From an uncultured Eubacteriales bacterium (GTDB taxonomy: Bacteria; Bacillota; Clostridia; TANB77; CAG-508), in NCBI GenBank assembly GCA_949289635.1, contig CASEOS010000011.1, positions 36,664 through 100,663 on the forward strand: a stretch of 64,000 nucleotides of DNA, read 5' to 3'. The notes beneath the pieces were generated by a model. The model was not told the origin of the DNA and did no database searches. It saw only the letters and a list, made by a program, of their open reading frames with translations. Positions 35,876 to 43,661 of this stretch are shown here, one piece after another (the first letter of the stretch is position 1; every line of letters starts with the position of its first letter). A program made the position numbers and the translations under genes.

Positions 35876-36514
35876 ATGAATAAAAAAGACGCTGTAAAAA
35901 TAGTAGAAATTTTAAAACAAACATATCCAGATGCTACTTGTAGCTTAGATTTCGAAACACCTTTTCAAGCAGTTGTTGCTGTTATTCTTTCTGCTCAATG
36001 TACAGATGAAAGAGTGAATAAAACAACACCTGCCCTTTTTGAAAGATGTAAAACAGTAGAAGATTTTGCCAATATAGATGTAAAAGAATTAGAAGACTTT
36101 ATTCATCCTTGTGGCTTTTTTAAGAACAAATCAAAAAGTATTAAATTATGTGCAAATCAAGTATTAGAAAAATTTAATGGGCAAGTGCCAAATAACATGA
36201 AAGATTTGATGAGTTTAGCTGGTGTTGGTAGAAAAACAGCTAATGTTGTTATGTTAGAAGTTTTTGGTATTGCAGAAGGTATTGCTGTTGATACGCACGC
36301 AAAACGAATTTCTAATCTAATTGGCTTATCTAATGAAAAAGAACCTGAAAAAATAGAACAAGATTTACTTAAAACTTTTCCAAAAGAATATTTAAAAGAT
36401 ATCAATCATTTATTTGTTTGGCATGGTAGAAATACTTGTATTGCCAGAAATCCTAAATGTGATGTTTGTACGATTAAGGAATATTGTAAACATTACAAGA
36501 AAAACATACATTAG
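35876..36514 (+). CDS. nth: Endonuclease III
   Basis: A 212-aa DNA glycosylase/AP lyase for oxidised pyrimidines. The helix-hairpin-helix is LAGVGRKTANVV with the catalytic Asp further on in GIAVDTHAKRIS; the catalytic Lys is in LSAQCTDERVNK-type context (Cys-Thr-Asp region). The 4Fe-4S cluster cysteines are in CIARNPKCDVCTIKEYC (spacing 6-2-5). The second ATG (35876) is at better distance from AGAAGGG than the first. Confidence 0.95.
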   Translation: MNKKDAVKIVEILKQTYPDATCSLDFETPFQAVVAVILSAQCTDERVNKTTPALFERCKTVEDFANIDVKELEDFIHPCGFFKNKSKSIKLCANQVLEKFNGQVPNNMKDLMSLAGVGRKTANVVMLEVFGIAEGIAVDTHAKRISNLIGLSNEKEPEKIEQDLLKTFPKEYLKDINHLFVWHGRNTCIARNPKCDVCTIKEYCKHYKKNIH

Positions 36515-36554
36515 AAGTGTTAAATATTTTGGTATACAAACTTTAAATCTATAT

Positions 36555-36622
36555 TTTTAAAAGAAGGAATCCCTATATGAGATTCCTTCTTTACCTAGTT
36601 TAATTTCTAGTTTTGTGTGTTA
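36555..36622 (+). repeat. Duplicated two-hairpin intergenic element, copy 1 (downstream of nth)
   Basis: Stem AGAAGGAATC/GATTCCTTCT, then CTAG-TTTAATT-CTAG and TTTTGTGTGTTA. Copy 2 is at 38895-38963 with the same layout and order. The first hairpin can act as the nth terminator. Confidence 0.75.
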
Positions 36623-36662
36623 AGGCAAGAGTTACATTTTAACGGATTACCAGTTCCTGGTT

Positions 36663-37049
36663 TTAATCCGCTTCTTCCTCGCTGTCGTCGTCGCAGTTAT
36701 CATCACAGTCGTCATCTTCAGGCTCTTCATAGGTTTCGAACTCTGTTTCATCAAACAACGTCTGCAGTTCCTCCGGCACACAGCCACCACTTAACCATGC
36801 TGCATATTCTTCTTCTCTATCCGGACACCATACAACATAGTCACCGTATTCATCGACTTTCAACTTAGTGTACGGCACTGCATGATACACTGTCTGTTTT
36901 TCTTCCTCCGAACACTCTTCGCATTCAAATACAATATGCAGATTCTCAGCAGTAGCCGGCACTTCGTTCAGCCGCTCCACATCATATCCATCAATCAACC
37001 AATACGAATTATTGGGGTTTAACGTTTTCACATATTCTTTTGCTGTCAT
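36663..37049 (-). CDS. Acidic orphan protein with atypical base composition
   Basis: A 128-aa protein I do not recognise. The body is a soluble alpha/beta-like sequence (SYWLIDGYDVERLNEV, HIVFECEECSEEEKQTVY, VDEYGDYVVWCPDREEEYAA) with a CEEC pair; the last 25 residues are almost all Asp, Glu and Cys. Codons are much richer in G+C than in adjacent genes, indicating recent acquisition. It is a single gene with its own promoter (37123-37151) and an AAAT-GACAGC start region preceded by GGAGGATTAAA. Confidence 0.7.
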   Translation of the reverse strand: MTAKEYVKTLNPNNSYWLIDGYDVERLNEVPATAENLHIVFECEECSEEEKQTVYHAVPYTKLKVDEYGDYVVWCPDREEEYAAWLSGGCVPEELQTLFDETEFETYEEPEDDDCDDNCDDDSEEEAD

Positions 37050-37122
37050 TTTTAATCCTCCTACATACTAAAAATTAGTCATTGTAGCCTTACACACATA
37101 ATTCAGCCATCTAGGTGTATCT

Positions 37123-37151
37123 AGTATATTGCACTTTATATAAATTGTCAA
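37123..37151 (-). promoter_or_regulatory. Predicted promoter of the acidic orphan gene
   Basis: TTGACA (37146-37151), 17-bp spacer, TATACT (37123-37128) on the minus strand. Confidence 0.75.
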
Positions 37152-37261
37152 TCATATTTTTTTAAATATACTTATGTCATACATTTTTTCATTTTAAATA
37201 TATTGCTATATTTTGTATATTTATTTATTTTTTTTACATACTACTATGTAGAGGTGATTTT

Positions 37262-37405
37262 TTGACAAATATTAATTGTTCACTAAATTGTATTTATCAA
37301 AAAGATGGTAAATGTTCTTATTCTAGTATCACACCTACTGTTTTTTCAACAACAAGTGAATGTGCTTACTTTGTTGATAAATCAGAAGAAGAAACTAGTT
37401 CTTAG
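37262..37405 (+). CDS. 47-residue cysteine-rich protein (DUF1540-like)
   Basis: TTG start preceded by AGAGGTGATTT. The peptide contains NINCSLNCIYQKDGKC and SECAYFVDK, four Cys in the C-x3-C-x6-C...C arrangement seen in DUF1540-type small proteins of clostridia, which probably bind a metal. Function is unknown. The coding end is built into its terminator hairpin. Confidence 0.6.
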   Translation: MTNINCSLNCIYQKDGKCSYSSITPTVFSTTSECAYFVDKSEEETSS

Positions 37406-37423
37406 CAATTAGTTTCTTTTTTT
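37391..37423 (+). terminator. Terminator overlapping the 37262 gene stop
   Basis: GAAACTA (37391-37397) with TAGTTTC (37410-37416), then seven T. Confidence 0.75.
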
Positions 37424-37499
37424 ATGCTATTACCCATTATTGACAAAATCCTTTTTACGTTATATATTTCTATTAATATTAATTTAAAAGGAGGATATT

Positions 37500-38879
37500 A
37501 TGTTAAAAAAGAAAATAAAAATTATTTCTTTAATTGCTTTATTACTTATCTCTTTATTTGCACCCATTGTAAATGCTGAAAATGAAACTAATGAAAATCA
37601 AGCTGTTCCTATTAACGAAACACAAGAAACAATCACTATCGAAGAAGGGGACAAATATCTATTTCAAGAAAGTGTAACCATTGATAATCCAGTTGATGGG
37701 AATTTGTTCATTATGGCAAATACGGTTACGATTAATTCTCAAGTTGGTGGTGATGCTTTTATCGTTGCTAATACTATTAATATTGAAGAAAACGGATATG
37801 TTTTAAGCAACTTATTTGCATGTGCCAACACTATTCATGTAAAAGGTGTTGCTTACAATATCTATTCTGTTGGAGATACATTAACAATCGATGGTTTCGT
37901 ATATAGAGATGTTAAAAGTATTTGTAATACACTTAATATCAATAGTATGATTGGAAGAGATGTTTTTACTAACTGTTCTTCTATCAATTTTAAGGAAAAA
38001 CCAAATACAGAAGGTACACCTAGCATCACATCTTATGGAAGTATTCAAGGAGATTTGAATTATTCTTCTGATAAAGAAATTTCTATCCCTGATGGTCATG
38101 TCTCTGGAGAAACACATTTTTCTCAACTACAAAATCATACAACATTTGATATTTCAAACTATATATATTCTTTAGGTGCTATATTAGTATCTGCAATCAT
38201 TATATGGTTAATTGGTTTATGGATTTCTCCAAAACTATTACATAATGCAAGCCATCCTATTACAGTGAGAAAAGCTTTGCAAATTATAGGTTTAGGAATT
38301 ATTGTTCCAATTGTAATTACTTTATTATCTTTCATCATCTTACTAATTCCTATTACTAGTCATCTTATGATATTATTGCTTTGTATATTAGCAATTCTTT
38401 TCTTCATCAGTACATCTGTTGCTATTATTAATATAAATACAATGATTTGCAATAAATTAAAAATCACACAAAATGTATATAAATTAGGATTTTTAATTGT
38501 TACAACTGTTGTATTCTGGCTATTAACCTTAATTCCTTATGTAGGTATGGTAATTTCGTTTATAGCAATGGTATGGGGAATTGGTATTGTTTCATATAAC
38601 ATTTTAGTAAAAGAAAACTCTAATGAAAAAAAATCAGATTCTAGCAAAAAGATTTCAAATTCTGAAAAGAAAAAAGAAAAAGTTGAACCTAAAACGGAAA
38701 CAGAAAATACATCTGGTACTACAACAAATATTAAAGAAGAAATTAAATCTGATAAATCAACAGATCCAATAGAAAAAGATAAACCAAATGACACAACCAA
38801 TTCAAAAGAAGAAAATAAATCTAGCGAAACCGAAAAAAATGAAAATCAAAATAAAGAAACAGATAAAAATGATGATTAA
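37500..38879 (+). CDS. Exported bactofilin-like beta-helix protein with C-terminal membrane helices
   Basis: A 459-aa protein. A signal peptide (KIKIISLIALLLISLFAPIVNA, cut after Ala about 26) precedes a repetitive domain (about 45-215) of short hydrophobic strands of the type GNLFIMANTVTINSQVGGDA, the bactofilin/polymer-forming pattern. Four or five transmembrane helices follow (about 222-385). The last 75 residues are low-complexity Lys/Glu/Ser/Thr. The adhesin-like domain would therefore be outside the membrane. It may form an extracytoplasmic scaffold. It has a good ribosome site (AAAAGGAGGATATT) and is monocistronic. Confidence 0.7.
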   Translation: MLKKKIKIISLIALLLISLFAPIVNAENETNENQAVPINETQETITIEEGDKYLFQESVTIDNPVDGNLFIMANTVTINSQVGGDAFIVANTINIEENGYVLSNLFACANTIHVKGVAYNIYSVGDTLTIDGFVYRDVKSICNTLNINSMIGRDVFTNCSSINFKEKPNTEGTPSITSYGSIQGDLNYSSDKEISIPDGHVSGETHFSQLQNHTTFDISNYIYSLGAILVSAIIIWLIGLWISPKLLHNASHPITVRKALQIIGLGIIVPIVITLLSFIILLIPITSHLMILLLCILAILFFISTSVAIININTMICNKLKITQNVYKLGFLIVTTVVFWLLTLIPYVGMVISFIAMVWGIGIVSYNILVKENSNEKKSDSSKKISNSEKKKEKVEPKTETENTSGTTTNIKEEIKSDKSTDPIEKDKPNDTTNSKEENKSSETEKNENQNKETDKNDD

Positions 38880-38894
38880 AAATCTAAATAAATA

Positions 38895-38963
38895 TTTTAA
38901 AAGAAGGAATCTGCATTGTCAGATTCCTTCTTTGCCTAGTTTCTAATCTAGTTTTGTGTGTTA
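38895..38963 (+). repeat. Duplicated two-hairpin intergenic element, copy 2 (downstream of the bactofilin-like gene)
   Basis: AGAAGGAATCTG/CAGATTCCTTCT stem, two base pairs longer than in copy 1, followed by CTAGTTTCTAATCTAG and the shared TTTTGTGTGTTA. The flanking tails diverge. Confidence 0.75.
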
Positions 38964-38983
38964 GATTATGGTTTACAGCTTGG

Positions 38984-39649
38984 TTATTCTTCCTTTTTCA
39001 ATTCATCTATAATCACCTTATAATCTACCGCATTTAGAATAGCTGTTCCAGCAACTAAGATATTCGCCCCTGCTTTCTTTACTTCTGGTGCTGTTCTTAA
39101 GTTAATTCCACCATCTACTTCTATGTCTACTTCTAAATGATTATCATTAATATAATTTTTTAATGTTCTCACTTTTTCTGTCATTTCACTTAAATAGCTT
39201 TGTCCACCTTTTCCTGGTTCTACTGTCATCACTAAACACATATGTATATATGGTAAATATTTGTATACTTCTTCTATATTTGTATTTGGTTTTACAGATA
39301 TTCCTACTTTACAGTTGTTTTGTTTTATATAGTTTATTGTTTGTAGTACTTCTTGCTCATCTTTACACGCTTCTAAATGAAATGTTATGATATTAGGTTC
39401 TACGGCACTAAAATCATCTACTGCTTTTTTAATATCATTTACCATTAAATGAACATCTAATGGTGCATTAGATATTCTTCTAATATAGGAAGCATATTCC
39501 AACATAGTTTCATAAGTATTTTTTTCTACAAACTTACCATCCATAACATCTATGTGGAAATAATCTGTCTTAGATGCTTCTAATGCAAAAAATGTTTTTG
39601 ACTCCTCTCCCTTTTTTACTGAAAGAATGGATGTTGAAACTTCTACCAT
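38984..39649 (-). CDS. rpe: Ribulose-phosphate 3-epimerase
   Basis: A 221-aa TIM-barrel enzyme of the pentose phosphate pathway. Metal and catalytic motifs: HIDVMDGKFV, DVHLMVND, VMTVEPGKGGQ, DIEVDGGINL and AGTAI. The ATG at 39649 follows AAGGAGGAAAGAAA and overlaps the rsgA stop by seven bases, giving translational coupling in the pknB-rsgA-rpe order seen in many Firmicutes. Confidence 0.93.
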   Translation of the reverse strand: MVEVSTSILSVKKGEESKTFFALEASKTDYFHIDVMDGKFVEKNTYETMLEYASYIRRISNAPLDVHLMVNDIKKAVDDFSAVEPNIITFHLEACKDEQEVLQTINYIKQNNCKVGISVKPNTNIEEVYKYLPYIHMCLVMTVEPGKGGQSYLSEMTEKVRTLKNYINDNHLEVDIEVDGGINLRTAPEVKKAGANILVAGTAILNAVDYKVIIDELKKEE

Positions 39650-40524
39650 TTTCTTTCCTCCTTTTCTTTTAATTCTTGATATATTTTGCAAAATCTTTCA
39701 TATCTTGCTTTATCAATCTCTCCATTTTCAACTGCTTTTTTGATTCCACAATTTTCTTCTTTAATATGTGTACAACCGATAAATTCGCAATTTTCTTCAT
39801 ATTGTTTAAATTCTTTAAAATAATGAAACAATTCTTTACTTTCTATTTCTGATATATCAAAAGTTGAAAATCCTGGTGTATCTGCTATATATGTATTCTC
39901 ATCTATTTCATATAATTTAATCGCTGTTGTTGTATTTTTTCCTCTTTTATTTTTCTTACTAATCTCCCCTTCTTGTGTGACATCTCTATCAAATATCCCA
40001 TTAATTAAGGTAGACTTTCCAACACCGGAATTTCCTGAAAATGCATTCACATTATTCTTCAATAATTTTTTTAATGTATCTATTCCCTTCCTTTGTTTGG
40101 CATCTGTTAATAGCACTGTATATCCTATTTTACTATATATCTGTTTTATTTTTCTGAACTCTTCTTTTTGATCTAAATCTGTTTTATTTAACACAATTAT
40201 GGCATTTACCCCTACATATTCTGCAAAAGCTAATTGTTTATCTAACATTAATAAATCTGGTTTTGGATCTTTACTAGAAACCACAAATATAATTTGTGTG
40301 ATATTTGCCAGTTTTGGTCTTTTTATATATACATTTCTTTCATAAATTTTCTCAATCACTGCTTTCTTTTCTTTTTCATCTGTAACGGTTATATCTACTA
40401 TATCTCCAACAACAGGTGTTGTCTCTTCTTTCTTAAATTTTCCCCTTGCTGTTGTTTCATAAATTTCGTTTTCTACCTTTACTTGATATAGGTTCGATAC
40501 ATTTTCTATAATGAATCCTTGCAT
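39643..40524 (-). CDS. rsgA: Ribosome small-subunit GTPase RsgA
   Basis: A 293-aa circularly permuted GTPase for 30S maturation. An N-terminal OB fold (YQVKVENEIYETTARGKF) precedes G4 LNKTD, then G1 GNSGVGKST and G3 DTPGFSTF, with the zinc site in CEFIGCTHIKEENC. The start at 40524 has GGAGGTAAT upstream. The frame runs further upstream only through a dispersed repeat (40538-40566). Confidence 0.96.
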   Translation of the reverse strand: MQGFIIENVSNLYQVKVENEIYETTARGKFKKEETTPVVGDIVDITVTDEKEKKAVIEKIYERNVYIKRPKLANITQIIFVVSSKDPKPDLLMLDKQLAFAEYVGVNAIIVLNKTDLDQKEEFRKIKQIYSKIGYTVLLTDAKQRKGIDTLKKLLKNNVNAFSGNSGVGKSTLINGIFDRDVTQEGEISKKNKRGKNTTTAIKLYEIDENTYIADTPGFSTFDISEIESKELFHYFKEFKQYEENCEFIGCTHIKEENCGIKKAVENGEIDKARYERFCKIYQELKEKEERKW

Positions 40525-40537
40525 ATTACCTCCATTT

Positions 40538-40566
40538 TGTCCATCGGGGACGTTTCTTTTTGGACA
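40538..40566. repeat. Solo GGGGACG palindrome upstream of rsgA
   Basis: TGTCCA-tcggggacgtttcttttT-TGGACA. The arms match those of the paired element at 43485-43661. Confidence 0.75.
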
Positions 40567-40586
40567 TTCTACTATTATTATATACG

Positions 40587-40624
40587 AAAAAAGTTCAATT
40601 CGCAATTCTGAATTGAACTTTTTA
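40587..40624 (-). terminator. Terminator of pknB
   Basis: AAAAAGTTCAATT/AATTGAACTTTTT stem, 13 bp, 13 bases after the pknB stop. Confidence 0.8.
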
Positions 40625-40636
40625 TTTAAAAATATA

Positions 40637-42598
40637 TTACTCAAATGTACATGTTGTCGTTGTATTCATATTAATCTCTTGTGTTTTTAACAAAATATCA
40701 TCTACATATACTCTGATTGTAACTGTTCCTTTTGCACTAAATCCTTGACTAATATTGGTTGTCGTTTTTGGAACTTCTTTTTCATATATAGTATCTTCTC
40801 CAACTTTAATCTTTACAGTACCTTTTTCTACTACATCTTTTCCCTCTTCATCCCTTGTTGGTGTATATGCTAACAATGATTTTACATTTACTGTTACTGT
40901 TCCTTGTTTTAATTCATCCTTCTTATTAACTGTAATCGTAATCGTTGTTCCTTCATCTACAGTTTTTCCACTATCTATACTTTGTTTTAATACTACACCA
41001 TTGTCTTTTGAATTATCTTCAGCATAAGATACATTTACTTTTAATCCTAAATTTGTCAAATTTGTTTTAGCTGTTGCTTCATCTTGCCCTATTACACTAA
41101 TAACATTCACTTGTTTGATTCCTGTTCCTGTACTTACATGAATTTTTACAGTATCTCCTGCATATGCTTCTGAATTTGCTTCTACTTCTTGAGAAATAAT
41201 GTATCCCTCTTCCACTGTTTTACTTGTTTCTTCTATGATTTCAGCTTTTAAATTTGCTTCTTCTAAAGCATCTACTGCTTCTTCTTTAGTCATTCCTACA
41301 ACTTTTGGTACAGTTGTTTTTTCTTGTCCTTTGCTAACTACTACTTTTATACTACTTCCTTCTTTTACATTATAATCTGCAATATAGGTAGGATCTTGAG
41401 AAATAATATACCCTTCAGGAACATCTTTATTATATTCTTCACTTGATACTTCAAATACCAGTTTTAAATCTTCTACTGTTTTTTGTGCCTCTTCTTTAGA
41501 CATTCCCACTACCTCTGGTAATTCTACTTCTGCTGGATTTGTAATGTTCAAGAAAGCTAGCGTCCCTCCTAAACTGATGGCAAATAGTAATATCAATCCT
41601 ATAAATGCACTTAATACTTTATGTCTTTTGATAAATGCTATAAATTTATTATCTTTCTTTCCATTTCTTTTACGATTATCTTCTTCTGCAACATTTCTAT
41701 ATAAATCTGTATTAATTTTTTGTGTTCTTGCTGTTGCATCATAATCTCTATCATCAACAAAATCACCATTTGGCCTTTTCAAAGCTTGCCTTAAATCTGC
41801 TAACATTTCTGTTGCTGTTTGATATCTTAAGGTTGTATCTTTTTTCAATGCTTTCATAATAATTCTATTAACTGCTGAAGGTAAATTTGGATTTAATTCT
41901 ATTGGTTCTTCTGGTTCTTCTTGCATATGTTTTAATGCAACAGAAACGGGTGTATCTGCATCAAATGGAACTCTTCCAGTTACCATTTCATACATAACAA
42001 CACCTAAAGAATATAAATCTGATTTAGCATCTGTAAAACCACCTCTTGCATGTTCTGGTGAAAAATAATGTACTGAGCCAATAGTTGTTCCAAAAGCTGT
42101 AATGGTAGAATTAGAAACTGCTTTTGCAATTCCAAAATCTGTCACCTTTGCAATACCATCTTCTGTTATAATAATATTATGTGGTTTTATATCTCTATGT
42201 ATAATATTATTTTTATGTGCCATTTCCAATGCAGAAGCAATTTGGATTGCCACATTGACTGACCATTTCCATGGAAGAGGTCCTCTTTCTTCTACAATAA
42301 TCTCTTTTAAAGTCTTTCCTCTTATCAATTCCATAACGATATAATAGAAATTATCTTCTGAACCAACATCATAAATAGATACGATATTTGGATGTGTTAA
42401 TCTTGCTGCTGACTGTGCTTCTATTTCAAATCGTTTAATAAACTCCTCATCTGTTGTAAATTCATCTTTTAAAACTTTTACAGCTACATTTCTTTTTAAC
42501 ACTTTATCTTCAGCTCTATAAACTGTCGCCATACCTCCATTACCAACTTTTTCGATAATTTCGTACCTATTCCCTAATATTTTTCCTTCTAAAATCAT
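40637..42598 (-). CDS. pknB: PASTA-domain Ser/Thr protein kinase
   Basis: A 653-aa membrane kinase that senses muropeptides/lipid II. The kinase domain (about 10-270) has GNGGMATVYRA, the lysine in VAVKVLK, HRDIKPHNIII, DFGIAKAV and the SPEHARGG activation segment. A single TM helix (about 330-352, AFIGLILLFAISLGGTLAF) is followed by three PASTA repeats (VVGMSKEEAQKTVEDLKL, VVGMTKEEAVDALEEANL, VIGQDEATAKTNLTNLGL) and a final beta-rich domain. It pairs with the phosphatase gene upstream and precedes rsgA, a known substrate in other species. Confidence 0.97.
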   Translation of the reverse strand: MILEGKILGNRYEIIEKVGNGGMATVYRAEDKVLKRNVAVKVLKDEFTTDEEFIKRFEIEAQSAARLTHPNIVSIYDVGSEDNFYYIVMELIRGKTLKEIIVEERGPLPWKWSVNVAIQIASALEMAHKNNIIHRDIKPHNIIITEDGIAKVTDFGIAKAVSNSTITAFGTTIGSVHYFSPEHARGGFTDAKSDLYSLGVVMYEMVTGRVPFDADTPVSVALKHMQEEPEEPIELNPNLPSAVNRIIMKALKKDTTLRYQTATEMLADLRQALKRPNGDFVDDRDYDATARTQKINTDLYRNVAEEDNRKRNGKKDNKFIAFIKRHKVLSAFIGLILLFAISLGGTLAFLNITNPAEVELPEVVGMSKEEAQKTVEDLKLVFEVSSEEYNKDVPEGYIISQDPTYIADYNVKEGSSIKVVVSKGQEKTTVPKVVGMTKEEAVDALEEANLKAEIIEETSKTVEEGYIISQEVEANSEAYAGDTVKIHVSTGTGIKQVNVISVIGQDEATAKTNLTNLGLKVNVSYAEDNSKDNGVVLKQSIDSGKTVDEGTTITITVNKKDELKQGTVTVNVKSLLAYTPTRDEEGKDVVEKGTVKIKVGEDTIYEKEVPKTTTNISQGFSAKGTVTIRVYVDDILLKTQEINMNTTTTCTFE

Positions 42599-42644
42599 AT
42601 TTATCTCTCCTTAATATGTTTTATATGTAGATTGCTTTTGATTA

Positions 42645-43379
42645 TTATATATTTTTAATAACAATAACCGTAATATTATCATAACCACCATTTTCATTTG
42701 CTAAATTTACTAATTCTCTTGGTGCTTGCTCTATATCTTTTTTAGTCCATTTAAATATTTCTTCTTTAGAAACTAGGTTTGTTAAACCATCTGAATTCAT
42801 AATCAATATATCATCTTTTAAGAAACCTTTTACCATAACATCTGGCTCTACAAAAGCATTACAACCCAAAGCCTTCATTAACATATTTTTTTGTGGATGA
42901 TGTTCTGCTTGTTCTTGTGTAATTGTTCCATCTTTTACTAATTTTTGTACATAACTATGGTCTTGTGTTAATTTTCTCATAAAATCTTTTCTAATTCTAT
43001 AAATTCTACTATCTCCAACATGACCGATAAAGGCTCTATTATTATATATTAAACAAACTTCTAAAGTAGTACCCATTCCTTCCAATTCTGGATCTTCTTT
43101 TGACTTTTCATATACGACCATATTGGCATATTCCACACTACTTCCTACTAATTGGATAATACTTTCTTTATCTTTTGGAATTTCTTTAAAGTTATTCTCT
43201 ATATAGCTTTTGGCTGATTGAATAGCAAGTTTACTAGCAATTTCTCCGCCTTTATATCCGCCCATGCCATCTGCTAACATATACAGCTGAACTTCATCTA
43301 AAGAACTCGATATATAGTAATAATCTTGATTAATGTCTCTTACCTTGCCTATATCGGATTTTGCATAAGCCTTTATCAT
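42645..43379 (-). CDS. prpC: PP2C-type protein phosphatase
   Basis: A 244-aa PPM phosphatase that reverses PknB phosphorylation. Metal-binding motifs are all present: RDINQDYYY, ADGMGGYKGGEIA, GDSRIYRIR, NSDGLTNLV and GYDNITVIV. The ATG at 43379 follows CGAGGTG; in-frame starts upstream have no ribosome site. 47 bp separate it from pknB. Confidence 0.95.
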   Translation of the reverse strand: MIKAYAKSDIGKVRDINQDYYYISSSLDEVQLYMLADGMGGYKGGEIASKLAIQSAKSYIENNFKEIPKDKESIIQLVGSSVEYANMVVYEKSKEDPELEGMGTTLEVCLIYNNRAFIGHVGDSRIYRIRKDFMRKLTQDHSYVQKLVKDGTITQEQAEHHPQKNMLMKALGCNAFVEPDVMVKGFLKDDILIMNSDGLTNLVSKEEIFKWTKKDIEQAPRELVNLANENGGYDNITVIVIKNI

Positions 43380-43484
43380 GTTTTCACCTCGTTTTCCTTT
43401 TGTTTGCATATAAAATTTATATAAATATACTTGTATCCTTTATATCACAAGTTTTTATTTTTTGCAATTAGTTTGTTAAAATTT

Positions 43485-43661
43485 TGTCCAATTGGGGACG
43501 TTTCTGTTTGGACATTTTTAAAATGAATAAAATAGATATACTTATAATATTTTTACATTTACATTTGTAAACCCATAAATTATAAATATATCTATTTTTA
43601 AATAATTATACTATTTACATTATTCACAAAATGTCCAAACAGAAACGTCCCCAATTGGACA
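43485..43661. repeat. 177-bp foldback element with GGGGACG arms at the gatB stop
   Basis: Perfect 33-bp inverted arms (43485-43517 and 43629-43661), each with TGTCCAATTGGGGACGTTTC and its own internal hairpin. The 111-bp AT-rich centre also pairs in part (AATAGATATA/TATATCTATT). It ends one base before the gatB stop codon (43662). It fills most of the gap between prpC and gatB. Confidence 0.9.

Noticed and set aside
35712..35924. Minus-strand open frame overlapping the nth start
   Set aside because: No ribosome site, hydrophobic nonsense composition, and it overlaps the nth promoter and start on the other strand.
36617..37049. G+C-rich segment as a DGR template repeat
   Set aside because: It encodes a continuous orphan protein, lacks AAC/AAT-rich pattern and has no match to the 27482-27622 segment.
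39643..40644. Longer rsgA start at 40644
   Set aside because: The upstream extension runs through the pknB terminator and a palindromic repeat; GGAGG precedes the ATG at 40524.
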